From Alteromonas sp. a30 (GTDB lineage Bacteria > Pseudomonadota > Gammaproteobacteria > Enterobacterales > Alteromonadaceae), in contig NZ_JABEPE010000002.1 of NCBI RefSeq assembly GCF_026788005.1, forward strand, positions 248,001-312,000: a stretch of DNA of 64,000 nucleotides. The letters run 5' to 3'. A program made the translations under genes and the position numbers. The notes under the pieces were generated by a model. The model saw only the letters and a list, made by a program, of their open reading frames with translations, did no database searches and was not told the origin of the DNA. This document shows positions 18,664 to 26,988 of the stretch, in pieces (the stretch's first letter is position 1; the number at the start of each line of letters is the position of its first letter).

Positions 18664-19335
18664 TTATTTAGCACAAACTGCAAACAAGTAATGCGCCATC
18701 GGATAAAAGCCTGTGTGCACCACTTCATCATTCATTGAAAATAGGAAAACATGACGAAAATGTTGCTGTAAGAGCGCTTTAAAATCGTTACCCGATTTGC
18801 AATTAATATGGCCTATCTTACTTTGCTCAGAAGCATACTGCTGACTTTCTAAAGAAGGAATGCCAATAATCACTACGCCATCATCATGAGTTGACTGTTT
18901 TAGGTTTTCAACAATCCGATGCTCTTTCTCAGGCTCAATATGTTCAAATACATCAAGGCAATACAGGGCATCAAACGGACCTTGCTCTACCGCTAATGGA
19001 CCACGGGTAATGTCGTGAACCAACGCTTGTTCATGCCAGCGTTTGTTAGGGGAGTTTTCGATAGATTCAATGAAAAGCGGATCAAAATCGGTAACAGTAA
19101 GCGCACCGACTTCACTTGCCACCACACGAGAACCAAAGGCATCACCGCATCCCACTTCAGCAACACGCGCTTTTCCAGCCAGCATTTTGGCAACAAATTT
19201 GTATCGGGATAACACAAACACCACACGCTTTGGGTCTTCATGCCAGACCTGATTAGTCATCCAACCCAGCTCGGTTTTATCAAAATCAAAGTTCCCGCTG
19301 TACTGCTGCTCTTTCGCTTGTTTTTTTGCTGTCAT
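18664..19335 (-). CDS. Class I SAM-dependent methyltransferase
   Basis: A 223-residue methyltransferase with motif I EVGCGDAFG at residues 60-68, the acidic ribose-binding residue in VTDFD about 20 residues later, and the post-motif DALYCLDVFEHIEPE. The fold resembles small-molecule and sugar methyltransferases of the Methyltransf_11/25 type. It is the first gene of the minus-strand operon running to 11854, 16 bases before the 436-residue protein, and diverges from the lipoprotein gene. No strong ribosome site is seen at the ATG. Confidence 0.82.
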   Translation of the reverse strand: MTAKKQAKEQQYSGNFDFDKTELGWMTNQVWHEDPKRVVFVLSRYKFVAKMLAGKARVAEVGCGDAFGSRVVASEVGALTVTDFDPLFIESIENSPNKRWHEQALVHDITRGPLAVEQGPFDALYCLDVFEHIEPEKEHRIVENLKQSTHDDGVVIIGIPSLESQQYASEQSKIGHINCKSGNDFKALLQQHFRHVFLFSMNDEVVHTGFYPMAHYLFAVCAK

Positions 19336-19548
19336 GATTGATGATTCTTCATTAGGAAAAAGTTACTAGGGCTTAAACTTATATCGTCTCGCCGGAAGAA
19401 ATGTTGAACCTAAATTAGAACACACTAACTATAAAATTAAGAGGAAATTTAGGGAAAACCAGATCATCAAAGCGCTTTATTCTGTTATCATCACAGCGCT
19501 TAGAAGGCATGCAGTACGCAGGAATTAAAGTAAAAAACGGAAAATACA

Positions 19549-21237
19549 ATGAATAAGCATTTTTTTAAATTATCGGTCCTAATTAGTTTATTGATAAGTG
19601 GATGCGGTGGAAGCGGCTCTAGCACTTCTGAAACACCTAACACCCCTCCCCCAGTTCCAGTAGAATCATCTCCATCGGTTATTTCTAATGTGATTATTGG
19701 TGAATCGGAACCAACACCTTTATCCGAAGCAGAAAGTGTTATTAGGTATGTTAACGGCGAAATTGACGGCACTGCGTTAAATATCACTCTCACCCTTAAC
19801 TCCGAAAACGAAAACACCCGTTGTACATTAAACGATAGCGAAATGACGCTTGATGAAAATCGCATGACTGGTGCATTCATCCCATCTTATCTAAACGATA
19901 TAGCTACTTTGGAATGTAAAATAGATGATGAAGTTAACACTGTTCAGTTAAATATTAAGTCGACAAGAGCCGATGTTGAAGATTTCTTTGCGTCATATTT
20001 ACAATTCATTCCAGATTATCCGCTTAACAATGTTAATGCAGATGAAATAGATAGAGTTCAGCCAAATTATTATTACGAAATTAATAATTTAATATCAAAT
20101 ACAAGTATTTATAGCGAGCCACATTTATTTAATCTAGAAGAAGATGACCCCGTTCTAGAACGCGTAGAAAACTATTTAATTAATACAGCAGAATGGTATT
20201 TCCAACCTTGCTTCAATTACGACTTTGAAAATGGCGCTCCAGCCTCCTGCCGCTCCGAAGAAAAAGTAGATGGTTACTACCTATGGAGAAGTCCACAAAA
20301 CAACTCCGAGTTATATAGAAAAAACCATGCAAAGGTAGAATTGCGCTCAGCAGCAGGTATATCTCAAGCGTTGAAGCACATACTTCTTAAGCACCCAAAC
20401 AACAGCGAAGTATGTTTGGTAAGTGACCTACCGAGCCAAGTACGAGATCAAAGCATTTCATGCCGAGCCAAAAACATTAGGCGCATGATTTATGAACAAG
20501 TTTGGTTAAAGCTTCAAACGCCTATCGAAGAACTCAGCGTTATGCATTACATCGCTTGGGTAGAACTAATTGTTGATTTATTTGAAGCAACAAAAGACAT
20601 TGAGCACAACTATTCATGTGAAGAGAATTGCTTAAAAACTATCCCTGCAATATCTTCTCAAATGGACAAATTACTCGAATATGCCATTCCTAACGGAGAG
20701 TATGTGAATTTCACATGCAGACACCCATCAGGCTCCCAAGCATGTGGATGGAGAGAATATGAGCTCGGATTAACCGCCTCTAACGATTTAAGTCACTTAG
20801 CCATTCCAATGCACGCTTTTGAAAAAACCGGCTTAGAACAAATCTGTAAAACAGACGGCTCATCGTGCTTATCGAGAACAGCCATAATCAAGACCCTAAA
20901 AGAAAAAGCTTGGGTAACAAACATTGAAGGCACTGAAGGGTTTAAGTTTCCAAAATTTGATGCATTCATTAATGGTTATTGCCAAGAAAACTTCAATAAT
21001 CCTGAAAGCAGACTCAAGGATTATTGTTATGTGTTTTGGTATACAGAAGAAAAGCGTAATAACTCGCACCGAGAACTCTTTGGCTTCGTCAACTACGGCT
21101 CATACGATAGAGAATTAATGCAAATCCTCTTGTTAGCGGCAGACGCCAACAGAGATGGTGTAATTGATAATCAAGATGTTTTAGTCAAGAACTATATTCC
21201 GTTACTGTACAGATCATTAACCAATCCGAAGAACTAA
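19549..21237 (+). CDS. Putative lipoprotein with C-terminal calcium-loop motif
   Basis: A 562-residue predicted lipoprotein of unknown function. The signal peptide ends in the lipobox ISGC with C19, followed by a glycine/serine and proline-rich linker to about residue 45. The mature protein has many cysteines, suggesting periplasmic or outer-membrane disulfides. A dockerin/EF-hand-like loop DANRDGVIDNQD lies at 532-543, just before the end. The middle part is helical and contains NDLSHLAIPMHAFE, faintly like an alpha/alpha toroid, but I do not assign it. The gene looks more AT-rich than its neighbours, hinting at acquisition. It stands alone, ended by the hairpin at 21251-21290. Confidence 0.75.
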   Translation: MNKHFFKLSVLISLLISGCGGSGSSTSETPNTPPPVPVESSPSVISNVIIGESEPTPLSEAESVIRYVNGEIDGTALNITLTLNSENENTRCTLNDSEMTLDENRMTGAFIPSYLNDIATLECKIDDEVNTVQLNIKSTRADVEDFFASYLQFIPDYPLNNVNADEIDRVQPNYYYEINNLISNTSIYSEPHLFNLEEDDPVLERVENYLINTAEWYFQPCFNYDFENGAPASCRSEEKVDGYYLWRSPQNNSELYRKNHAKVELRSAAGISQALKHILLKHPNNSEVCLVSDLPSQVRDQSISCRAKNIRRMIYEQVWLKLQTPIEELSVMHYIAWVELIVDLFEATKDIEHNYSCEENCLKTIPAISSQMDKLLEYAIPNGEYVNFTCRHPSGSQACGWREYELGLTASNDLSHLAIPMHAFEKTGLEQICKTDGSSCLSRTAIIKTLKEKAWVTNIEGTEGFKFPKFDAFINGYCQENFNNPESRLKDYCYVFWYTEEKRNNSHRELFGFVNYGSYDRELMQILLLAADANRDGVIDNQDVLVKNYIPLLYRSLTNPKN

Positions 21238-21250
21238 CTTTCAAAACCAG

Positions 21251-21290
21251 AATCCTCTTTCAGATAACTTGTGTTTGAAAGAGGATTTCC
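21251..21290 (+). terminator. Hairpin after the lipoprotein gene
   Basis: AATCCTCTTTCA (21251-21262) pairs with TGAAAGAGGATT (21276-21287), a 12-bp stem with a 13-base loop. The T-run after it is short, so termination strength is uncertain. Confidence 0.6.
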
Positions 21291-21380
21291 ACTAGCATCA
21301 GCCAATTCTAATTTTTATTTGCGCAGCAACCGCGATAAATAAGACAATACAGAGGTCTTTAAAACAATTCATGCCCTCTG

Positions 21381-22001
21381 ATGCCAAATACACCCTACCT
21401 TATCCCCGCTTCTTCGCATATTTTTGAAGAAGAAATCAAAAAAAGCCGGTTTATCACATATATTGCACATACACCCAGTGTAGAGGCTGCCAAAGCCTTT
21501 GTTGAAAGCATTAAAGAAAAACACAAAGACGCACGACATAACTGCTGGGCATTTGTAGCTTCGAGGCCAGAAGACTCAACCTTTTGGGGATGCAGCGACG
21601 ACGGCGAACCTTCCGGTACTGCTGGTCGCCCAATGTTAGCGCAACTTTCAGGGAGTGGCGTAGGTGAAATTACCGCAGTGGTTACACGCTATTTTGGCGG
21701 CGTAAAGCTCGGGACAGGCGGTTTAGTAAAAGCCTATGGCGGCGGGGTAAAGCAAGCCCTTGCCACGCTACCAACCATTGAGAAAATTGCTCAAGACAAC
21801 ATAACCTTACAGTGTGGTTATGAACAAATCAGCTTAGTAGAGCACCTTTGCCAAGAGTTTAGCGCCGACATTTTATCGAGAGATTATTCCGACTCGCTGA
21901 GCATGACGTTATCGTTAGATGCGAGGCAAACAGCAGACCTCAAAGAAGCATTAATTAACAAGAGTGCGGGGCAAATTAGCATTTTATCGGACGAAAAATA
22001 A
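21381..22001 (+). CDS. yigZ: YigZ/IMPACT family protein
   Basis: A 206-residue member of the YigZ/IMPACT family (UPF0029 N-domain, DUF1949 C-domain). The conserved core includes KKSRFITYIAHT, DARHNCWAFV, DDGEPSGTAGRPML and TRYFGGVKLGTGGLVKAYGG. The eukaryotic relative IMPACT affects Gcn2 signalling; in bacteria a nucleic-acid or translation-related role is suspected but not proven. Stands alone before a bidirectional terminator shared with mdh. Confidence 0.92.
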   Translation: MPNTPYLIPASSHIFEEEIKKSRFITYIAHTPSVEAAKAFVESIKEKHKDARHNCWAFVASRPEDSTFWGCSDDGEPSGTAGRPMLAQLSGSGVGEITAVVTRYFGGVKLGTGGLVKAYGGGVKQALATLPTIEKIAQDNITLQCGYEQISLVEHLCQEFSADILSRDYSDSLSMTLSLDARQTADLKEALINKSAGQISILSDEK

Positions 22002-22010
22002 CACACATAA

Positions 22011-22040
22011 TAAAACCGGCACATTAGTACCGGTTTTATC
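22011..22040. terminator. Bidirectional terminator between yigZ and mdh
   Basis: TAAAACCGG (22011-22019) pairs with CCGGTTTTA (22030-22038), flanked by A- and T-rich stretches on both sides. It serves two convergent genes. Confidence 0.85.
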
Positions 22041-22069
22041 ATTCTTACTTGAAATGTATTGACAAATAA

Positions 22070-23008
22070 TTAGCCGTTTACGAAGTCAACGCCTAACTTG
22101 ATGTCGCCACGCAAACCTTCAAGCATGTCTTCTTTTGCTTTTTGTTCGAATGCGCTTAGCTCGCCGTAAGGTAAGATCTCTTCAACACCGTTTTTGCCCA
22201 AACGTACTGGATGAGAGAAGAATGCTGCATCTTCACTGTCATCCGTTTGAACGTATGTGTATTCGATAACGTCTTCACCTTGCATTGCTTTAGCAAGAGA
22301 CAAGCAGAAACGTGCAGCCGCTTGGCCCATTGAAAGCGTTGCTGAACCACCGCCAGCTTTCGCTTCAACCACTTCTGTACCCGCGTTTTGAATGCGGTGA
22401 GTTAAGCTTGAAATTTCTTCGTCTGAGAATTCAACACCCTCAACTTGAGAAAGCAATGGTAGAATCGTTGTGCCTGAGTGACCACCGATAACAGGAACGT
22501 GAATGTTCGCAGGGTCTTTATCTTTCAACTCAGCAACGAATGTTTCTGCACGGATAACGTCGAGTGTCGTCACACCAAACAATTTGTTCTTGTCGTAAAC
22601 GCCTTTTGCTTTTAGCGTTTCAGCAGCAATCGCCACGGTTGTATTCACAGGGTTTGTGATGATACAAGTACATGCGTTAGGGCAGTTTTCTGCAATGCCT
22701 TCAACCAAGTTCTTTACGATACCTGCATTGATATTGAATAAGTCAGAACGGTCCATACCCGGCTTGCGCGGTACACCCGCTGGGATAAGTACGATGTCAC
22801 AGCCTGTTAATGCTGCTGCTAAATCGTCTTTTCCGAAACCTTTTACTTTCACATCGGTAGGGATGTGACTTAAATCTACAGCTACACCAGGTACGACTGG
22901 AGCAACATCATATAAGGACAACTCAGAACCCGCTGGTAAATTGGTTTTTAACAATAAAGATAAAGCCTGACCAATACCACCGGCAGCGCCTAAGACTGCT
23001 ACTTTCAT
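22070..23008 (-). CDS. mdh: Malate dehydrogenase (NAD)
   Basis: Interconverts malate and oxaloacetate in the TCA cycle. The 312-residue length is that of the E. coli-type enzyme. Visible: [18 protein letters not shown] for NAD binding, [13 protein letters not shown] with the substrate arginines, NPVN, and VIGGHSG with the catalytic histidine. GGAG precedes the ATG. It diverges from argR, the conserved arrangement in many gammaproteobacteria. It also feeds the glyoxylate shunt genes found later in the window. Confidence 0.98.
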   Translation of the reverse strand: MKVAVLGAAGGIGQALSLLLKTNLPAGSELSLYDVAPVVPGVAVDLSHIPTDVKVKGFGKDDLAAALTGCDIVLIPAGVPRKPGMDRSDLFNINAGIVKNLVEGIAENCPNACTCIITNPVNTTVAIAAETLKAKGVYDKNKLFGVTTLDVIRAETFVAELKDKDPANIHVPVIGGHSGTTILPLLSQVEGVEFSDEEISSLTHRIQNAGTEVVEAKAGGGSATLSMGQAAARFCLSLAKAMQGEDVIEYTYVQTDDSEDAAFFSHPVRLGKNGVEEILPYGELSAFEQKAKEDMLEGLRGDIKLGVDFVNG

Positions 23009-23170
23009 TTCATTCTCCTATGAGTGCTTTACGCAAGCGTAATAATATGAGGCCGTAAAGATACTTCTCTTTAGCCCTTCATACAAGTGCTGAGGGCGTC
23101 TAGAGAGATTAGATTGCATTTTTAATAGTGATATGGAAAATATCAAAACGTAATGTAATGAGGACACAAA

Positions 23171-23632
23171 GTGGCATCGAAGCAAGAAGACGAAATTAAA
23201 GCTTTCCGAGAAATATTAAATAACGAAAGTTACGGGTCTCAAGGAGAAATCGTAGAAGCGCTAAAGGATATGGGCTTCTCTCACATCAGCCAATCTAAAG
23301 TGTCACGAATGCTGAGCAAATTCGGCGCAGTTAGGGCTCGCAATGCCAAGGGTGACATGGTGTATTGCTTACCCCCCGAATTAGGGATGCCAACGGCTAA
23401 AAGTTCATTGAAGCAACTGGTATTAGACGTCACACACAATAACGTTATGATCGTTATTCGTACCACACCCGGAGCAGCACAGCTCATTGCTCGATTGCTG
23501 GACTCATTAGGTCGCTCAGAGGGCGTATTAGGCACAATCGCTGGAGACGATACTATTTTCATCGCTCCTGCGAACATTGACGAAATTGAACAAATGCGAC
23601 AACAAGTCGAGCGCATGTTTGAAGCAGTTTAA
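23171..23632 (+). CDS. argR: Arginine repressor ArgR
   Basis: Arginine-responsive hexameric regulator of arginine synthesis and uptake. The 153 residues comprise a winged helix N-domain with the [12 protein letters not shown] recognition helix and a C-terminal domain with the arginine-binding [13 protein letters not shown]. The start is a GTG with AGGA seven bases upstream. Diverges from mdh. I see no convincing ARG-box pair in the shared 162-base region, although autoregulation is usual in the family. Confidence 0.97.
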   Translation: MASKQEDEIKAFREILNNESYGSQGEIVEALKDMGFSHISQSKVSRMLSKFGAVRARNAKGDMVYCLPPELGMPTAKSSLKQLVLDVTHNNVMIVIRTTPGAAQLIARLLDSLGRSEGVLGTIAGDDTIFIAPANIDEIEQMRQQVERMFEAV

Positions 23633-23645
23633 CCACGACTATGCA

Positions 23646-23679
23646 TGGATTGGACGGCTATTTGCAGCCGTTCTATCCA
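23646..23679. terminator. Hairpin between argR and the ankyrin-like gene
   Basis: TGGAT-TGGACGGCT pairs with AGCCGTTC-T-ATCCA across a six-base loop, between two convergent genes. It lacks a clean T-run on either side, so it may be a weak terminator. Confidence 0.5.
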
Positions 23680-23686
23680 CTCACAT

Positions 23687-25723
23687 TCAGGGCATTTTTA
23701 ACTGAGGATATTGCTCAACAAGGTATTCATAGGTTTGCGGTGAGGTGACTTTTTTCCGTTCTACCCATTGCCTGTGACTGAGCCTAATCGGTGCCCCAGC
23801 TTCAATTAATCCTTTCACAAAGACATCTTTGCCATGCTGTATATCAATATGTTGCAATGCGGAATCTAAAGCATCGAATGTATGCCGCTCACTGTATAAA
23901 TTCACGCCCTGAGACAGCAAAAAGTGGAACATATTCTCAGCTCGAAAATTAACACTCAATTTTATCCCACTCTCACCCAACGGGTTTTTAAAGTTCAAAT
24001 CGAGCCCATATGGGATAAGCGCTTTTGCCAGATTGACATCATCTTGCCTCAACAATTGGTACATGATTGTCGAAGATAGCTCAACACCATCATCTAACAA
24101 GCTAAATACATATTCATTGGGTGCATTATAAAGAATCAAAAGATTGACCAAGAAGCTCAATGCTTCCGGCCCACCCTCAGCTCGAACATGGTCAATGGCC
24201 TCTTGCCAACGGCGGGATTTAACCAACTCAAGCACACTCTGAAATAAAGATTTGGCTTCTTGATTCAAGGTGTCAATATCGCGATTACTTTGTCTGGCTT
24301 CTTGGCGTCTTTCCTTTACTTCGCGATCCAACACTTCCCGTCTGTAAGCTTCCACTAACTCCTTACTTTCTATGCTGTTATCGGAAGCTAAATGCGCTTC
24401 AATGTCTTCTTGTTGAATATATAACGACTCAGCCTCCTCAAACTTCGAGAGCAATGTCTTTCTTTCCTGTTTTTGTTTAACGACACTATTTCCTCGTTGC
24501 TGCATTGCATTATTTTCAAGGTAATGCATGACATAGCGAGAACTCTCAGCTAAGCAGGGATGTGCTGGCTCAGCACTGATATCGAAATCTACGACCGAAG
24601 GTAAAATAAGCTGACGCACCTTTTCCACTAATAATTGTGCCGACATAAGTTCCTCGGAACTTAACAAAGAGGGCGTTGATGGCTTAAGTAAGCTAGCAAA
24701 TTGTTGTCGCTCAGAGTCTGAAAGGTGCTGTTTTACCCAATCAGCTCCCATTGAGGTATTTGGCGATGCGCCAACATGCAGCATCGCGATGATCAGTTCA
24801 TGAATTTTTTCTGTGCCGATTTGTGTCTCAGCCTCTTGCAACATATCCAAGGCATTTGGCGAATAAGGGTCGGGGTTCACTTGACTCCCTTGCTCTAACC
24901 AAAAAGCGATAAGCTCTGGGTTTTTCACTTCAACAGCATGGGTAAGTAACGATTGATAGCGCCCCCCAAGGCGCAAAACCTTATTTGCAGTTAAGCCACT
25001 GGCATAGTACATGTCCATAACCGTTTCCGTATCAACGCTGAACATAGTTGCTGCCGCCAAATCGGTATAGGTTGGCAAAACCCCAAGTTCCATCATCTGT
25101 TGAATGAATGGCTCGGGGTTATCTGAGTCCAATATAATATGCTCAAGTAAAGTCGTTACGCCGCGACCTTTTCGGATAGCGACATTAAATGGAAACTCTC
25201 CATTAACAAGGGCTTTTTTAATAGGCAGCAGCTCACCATAGCGAATCAAATTGGTAATAAGCCTTAATTGGCTGTGAGTTGCTTCTGGTAACACCGTATT
25301 TTGGTAACGCGGTTTAGATTTTAGGGTAGTTGAATCTAATGATAACTCTCGTGCTTTAACGACACTTAAGCCTAATGTGCTAAACGCAAAGTCGTAAGAA
25401 GGTAACAATGTATTTTCATCAACTAATAAGTGCCTCAACGCCAACACTTTTGATTTTGCCCAATCAGGTGTAAGCACACGCTTATTAATTAACGTTTCAC
25501 ATTGATTATTATTCTCAGTGGTATTAGGCGCATCTTTTTGGGCTGTTGATGCAGCCTGATCTGGCTCAGGCTCTGGAAAGAAAGCGAGTTGAAATACCTC
25601 GGTTTGCTCACTTAACACTGAAGACTCAGGCTTAACGGATTTATCCGAAGCAAAAAAGAGATATAAAGTGATTGCAACAACGACAACAACAAACAGCCCT
25701 TTAGCTTTATCAATCCAACCCAA
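23687..25723 (-). CDS. Membrane-anchored ankyrin-repeat-like protein, unknown function
   Basis: A 678-residue protein with one N-terminal membrane segment (about residues 9-25) and a large soluble part. Several stretches look like degenerate ankyrin repeats: LLTHAVEVKNPELIAFWLEQ, DVNLAKALIPYGLDLNFKNP, ENMFHFLLSQGVNLY. A coiled-coil region rich in Q, E and R lies about residues 420-500. I cannot name a family. The start is a TTG at 25723 with GGGAG upstream. It begins 17 bases after the stop of the EEP-family gene, so the two are co-transcribed and may act together at the envelope. Confidence 0.7.
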   Translation of the reverse strand: MGWIDKAKGLFVVVVVAITLYLFFASDKSVKPESSVLSEQTEVFQLAFFPEPEPDQAASTAQKDAPNTTENNNQCETLINKRVLTPDWAKSKVLALRHLLVDENTLLPSYDFAFSTLGLSVVKARELSLDSTTLKSKPRYQNTVLPEATHSQLRLITNLIRYGELLPIKKALVNGEFPFNVAIRKGRGVTTLLEHIILDSDNPEPFIQQMMELGVLPTYTDLAAATMFSVDTETVMDMYYASGLTANKVLRLGGRYQSLLTHAVEVKNPELIAFWLEQGSQVNPDPYSPNALDMLQEAETQIGTEKIHELIIAMLHVGASPNTSMGADWVKQHLSDSERQQFASLLKPSTPSLLSSEELMSAQLLVEKVRQLILPSVVDFDISAEPAHPCLAESSRYVMHYLENNAMQQRGNSVVKQKQERKTLLSKFEEAESLYIQQEDIEAHLASDNSIESKELVEAYRREVLDREVKERRQEARQSNRDIDTLNQEAKSLFQSVLELVKSRRWQEAIDHVRAEGGPEALSFLVNLLILYNAPNEYVFSLLDDGVELSSTIMYQLLRQDDVNLAKALIPYGLDLNFKNPLGESGIKLSVNFRAENMFHFLLSQGVNLYSERHTFDALDSALQHIDIQHGKDVFVKGLIEAGAPIRLSHRQWVERKKVTSPQTYEYLVEQYPQLKMP

Positions 25724-25740
25724 GAAGGCAATCTCCCTAC

Positions 25741-26892
25741 TTATTGCCTAAGCGATAGCTTAAGCCACACTAATCGATGATCCGATGATGCTGATCTATC
25801 CGCAACTAAACGAAATTCAGCGCTTTCTTTTTCCGGCCAATAAACGGCCCCACCCTCGATATTAAAACCATCAACGGAAGGTAATACGTAATCCGCTCGC
25901 ATTCCCCACGCTGCCGTATGGCTTTCACTATATGGGTTATCTTTTCTCGTCTTTTTACCACCCGCACTGGTTGGCGTAATACTCTGATTGACAAGTGGAT
26001 GCATCAACAGCTTTTTAATAGCATCGCCGTAGGAATCACCTTCAACCATTGACGAGTTTAAGTCACCTACAATAACAAAACGCCGACCTGTGAACCCACC
26101 GCGTTTTCCTTGGTCATCATAAAAATAGGCATCTTTGTTTAGATAGTCCACCCAAAAGCGAACTTCATCGTGGTTCCGCTTACCATTCCTATTTTCTGGC
26201 CCGTCAAATACGGGAGGTGTAGGATGACTTGCCAACACATGAATAACCTCACCGTCTACGTTCACGGGAATATCCCAGTGTGATTTTGAAGATAGCCTCA
26301 TTATCTCGGTTCCTTGGGGGCGATACCAAGGGACGCCATTTTCATCCTTAATCTCTACAAGCAAATTATCAGGCATATCTTTCCACAAAAAACGCTGGAA
26401 CGTCCGCACATTTTTGGTATCAATAGGGTATCGGCTTAATAGCAACATTCCGTATTGCCCGGGATAATGTCCGAATCCAAAAACATCATTGGAATTCCCA
26501 TCACCATTAGCATCTAGCTTCATAGGAACACCAGTATTCACCGGAGCAACAAAATAGTGATGATAATCAATAGGGGACTGTCCTGACTGGGTTTTCTTTA
26601 GGTAATTTTTCAAAAAAGCTTCTACACCAACTTGAGAATCAGCAATGTAGTCAAATTCATTCATTAAAAGAATATCTGGGCGCACACGTTGAATAATTTC
26701 AGCAATATTTTTAATTTGCTGCTCATGCCCAGTCGCTAAACGACTTACTAACTCATTTCCTTTAGGTTTTTCACCTTTTGCGACGTAATTACTTCCATCC
26801 ATGCTGGCATTAAATGTAGCGACTTTGATTGTTTTTGCATTCAAGGAAAAACAAACTCCTAACAATAATAAAAAGCGAATAAGCAACTTCAT
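25741..26892 (-). CDS. Secreted endonuclease/exonuclease/phosphatase-family protein
   Basis: A 383-residue protein with a cleavable signal peptide (hydrophobic core about residues 4-16, likely cut after LNA). The EEP fold is supported by KVATFNAS, the metal-binding glutamate in LLMNEFDY, ASHPTPP, VGDLNSS and the final SDHRLVWLKL. These are the metal and catalytic positions of DNase I-like nucleases and phosphatases. The family includes both nucleases and phosphodiesterases; the substrate is not decided. It lies downstream of the Oar-like receptor but a terminator separates them. Confidence 0.85.
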   Translation of the reverse strand: MKLLIRFLLLLGVCFSLNAKTIKVATFNASMDGSNYVAKGEKPKGNELVSRLATGHEQQIKNIAEIIQRVRPDILLMNEFDYIADSQVGVEAFLKNYLKKTQSGQSPIDYHHYFVAPVNTGVPMKLDANGDGNSNDVFGFGHYPGQYGMLLLSRYPIDTKNVRTFQRFLWKDMPDNLLVEIKDENGVPWYRPQGTEIMRLSSKSHWDIPVNVDGEVIHVLASHPTPPVFDGPENRNGKRNHDEVRFWVDYLNKDAYFYDDQGKRGGFTGRRFVIVGDLNSSMVEGDSYGDAIKKLLMHPLVNQSITPTSAGGKKTRKDNPYSESHTAAWGMRADYVLPSVDGFNIEGGAVYWPEKESAEFRLVADRSASSDHRLVWLKLSLRQ

Positions 26893-26941
26893 TAAAAAAT
26901 ATCAACCTCATACAGCAGGTAAAACACACTATATCACACAT

Positions 26942-26970
26942 AAAAAAGCCGGCGATGAAAGCCGGCTTCT
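26942..26970 (-). terminator. Terminator after the TonB-dependent receptor
   Basis: On the minus strand AAGCCGGC and GCCGGCTT form a GC-rich stem (26946-26953 with 26961-26968) followed by T-rich sequence, about 20 bases after the receptor stop codon. Confidence 0.88.
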
Positions 26971-26988
26971 GATTCATAAATTCAGTGA

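Noticed and set aside
23009-23170. Possible ARG boxes between mdh and argR
   Set aside because: No pair of sites matches the TGAATAATTATTCA-type consensus well enough; the best stretch near 23113 has many mismatches.
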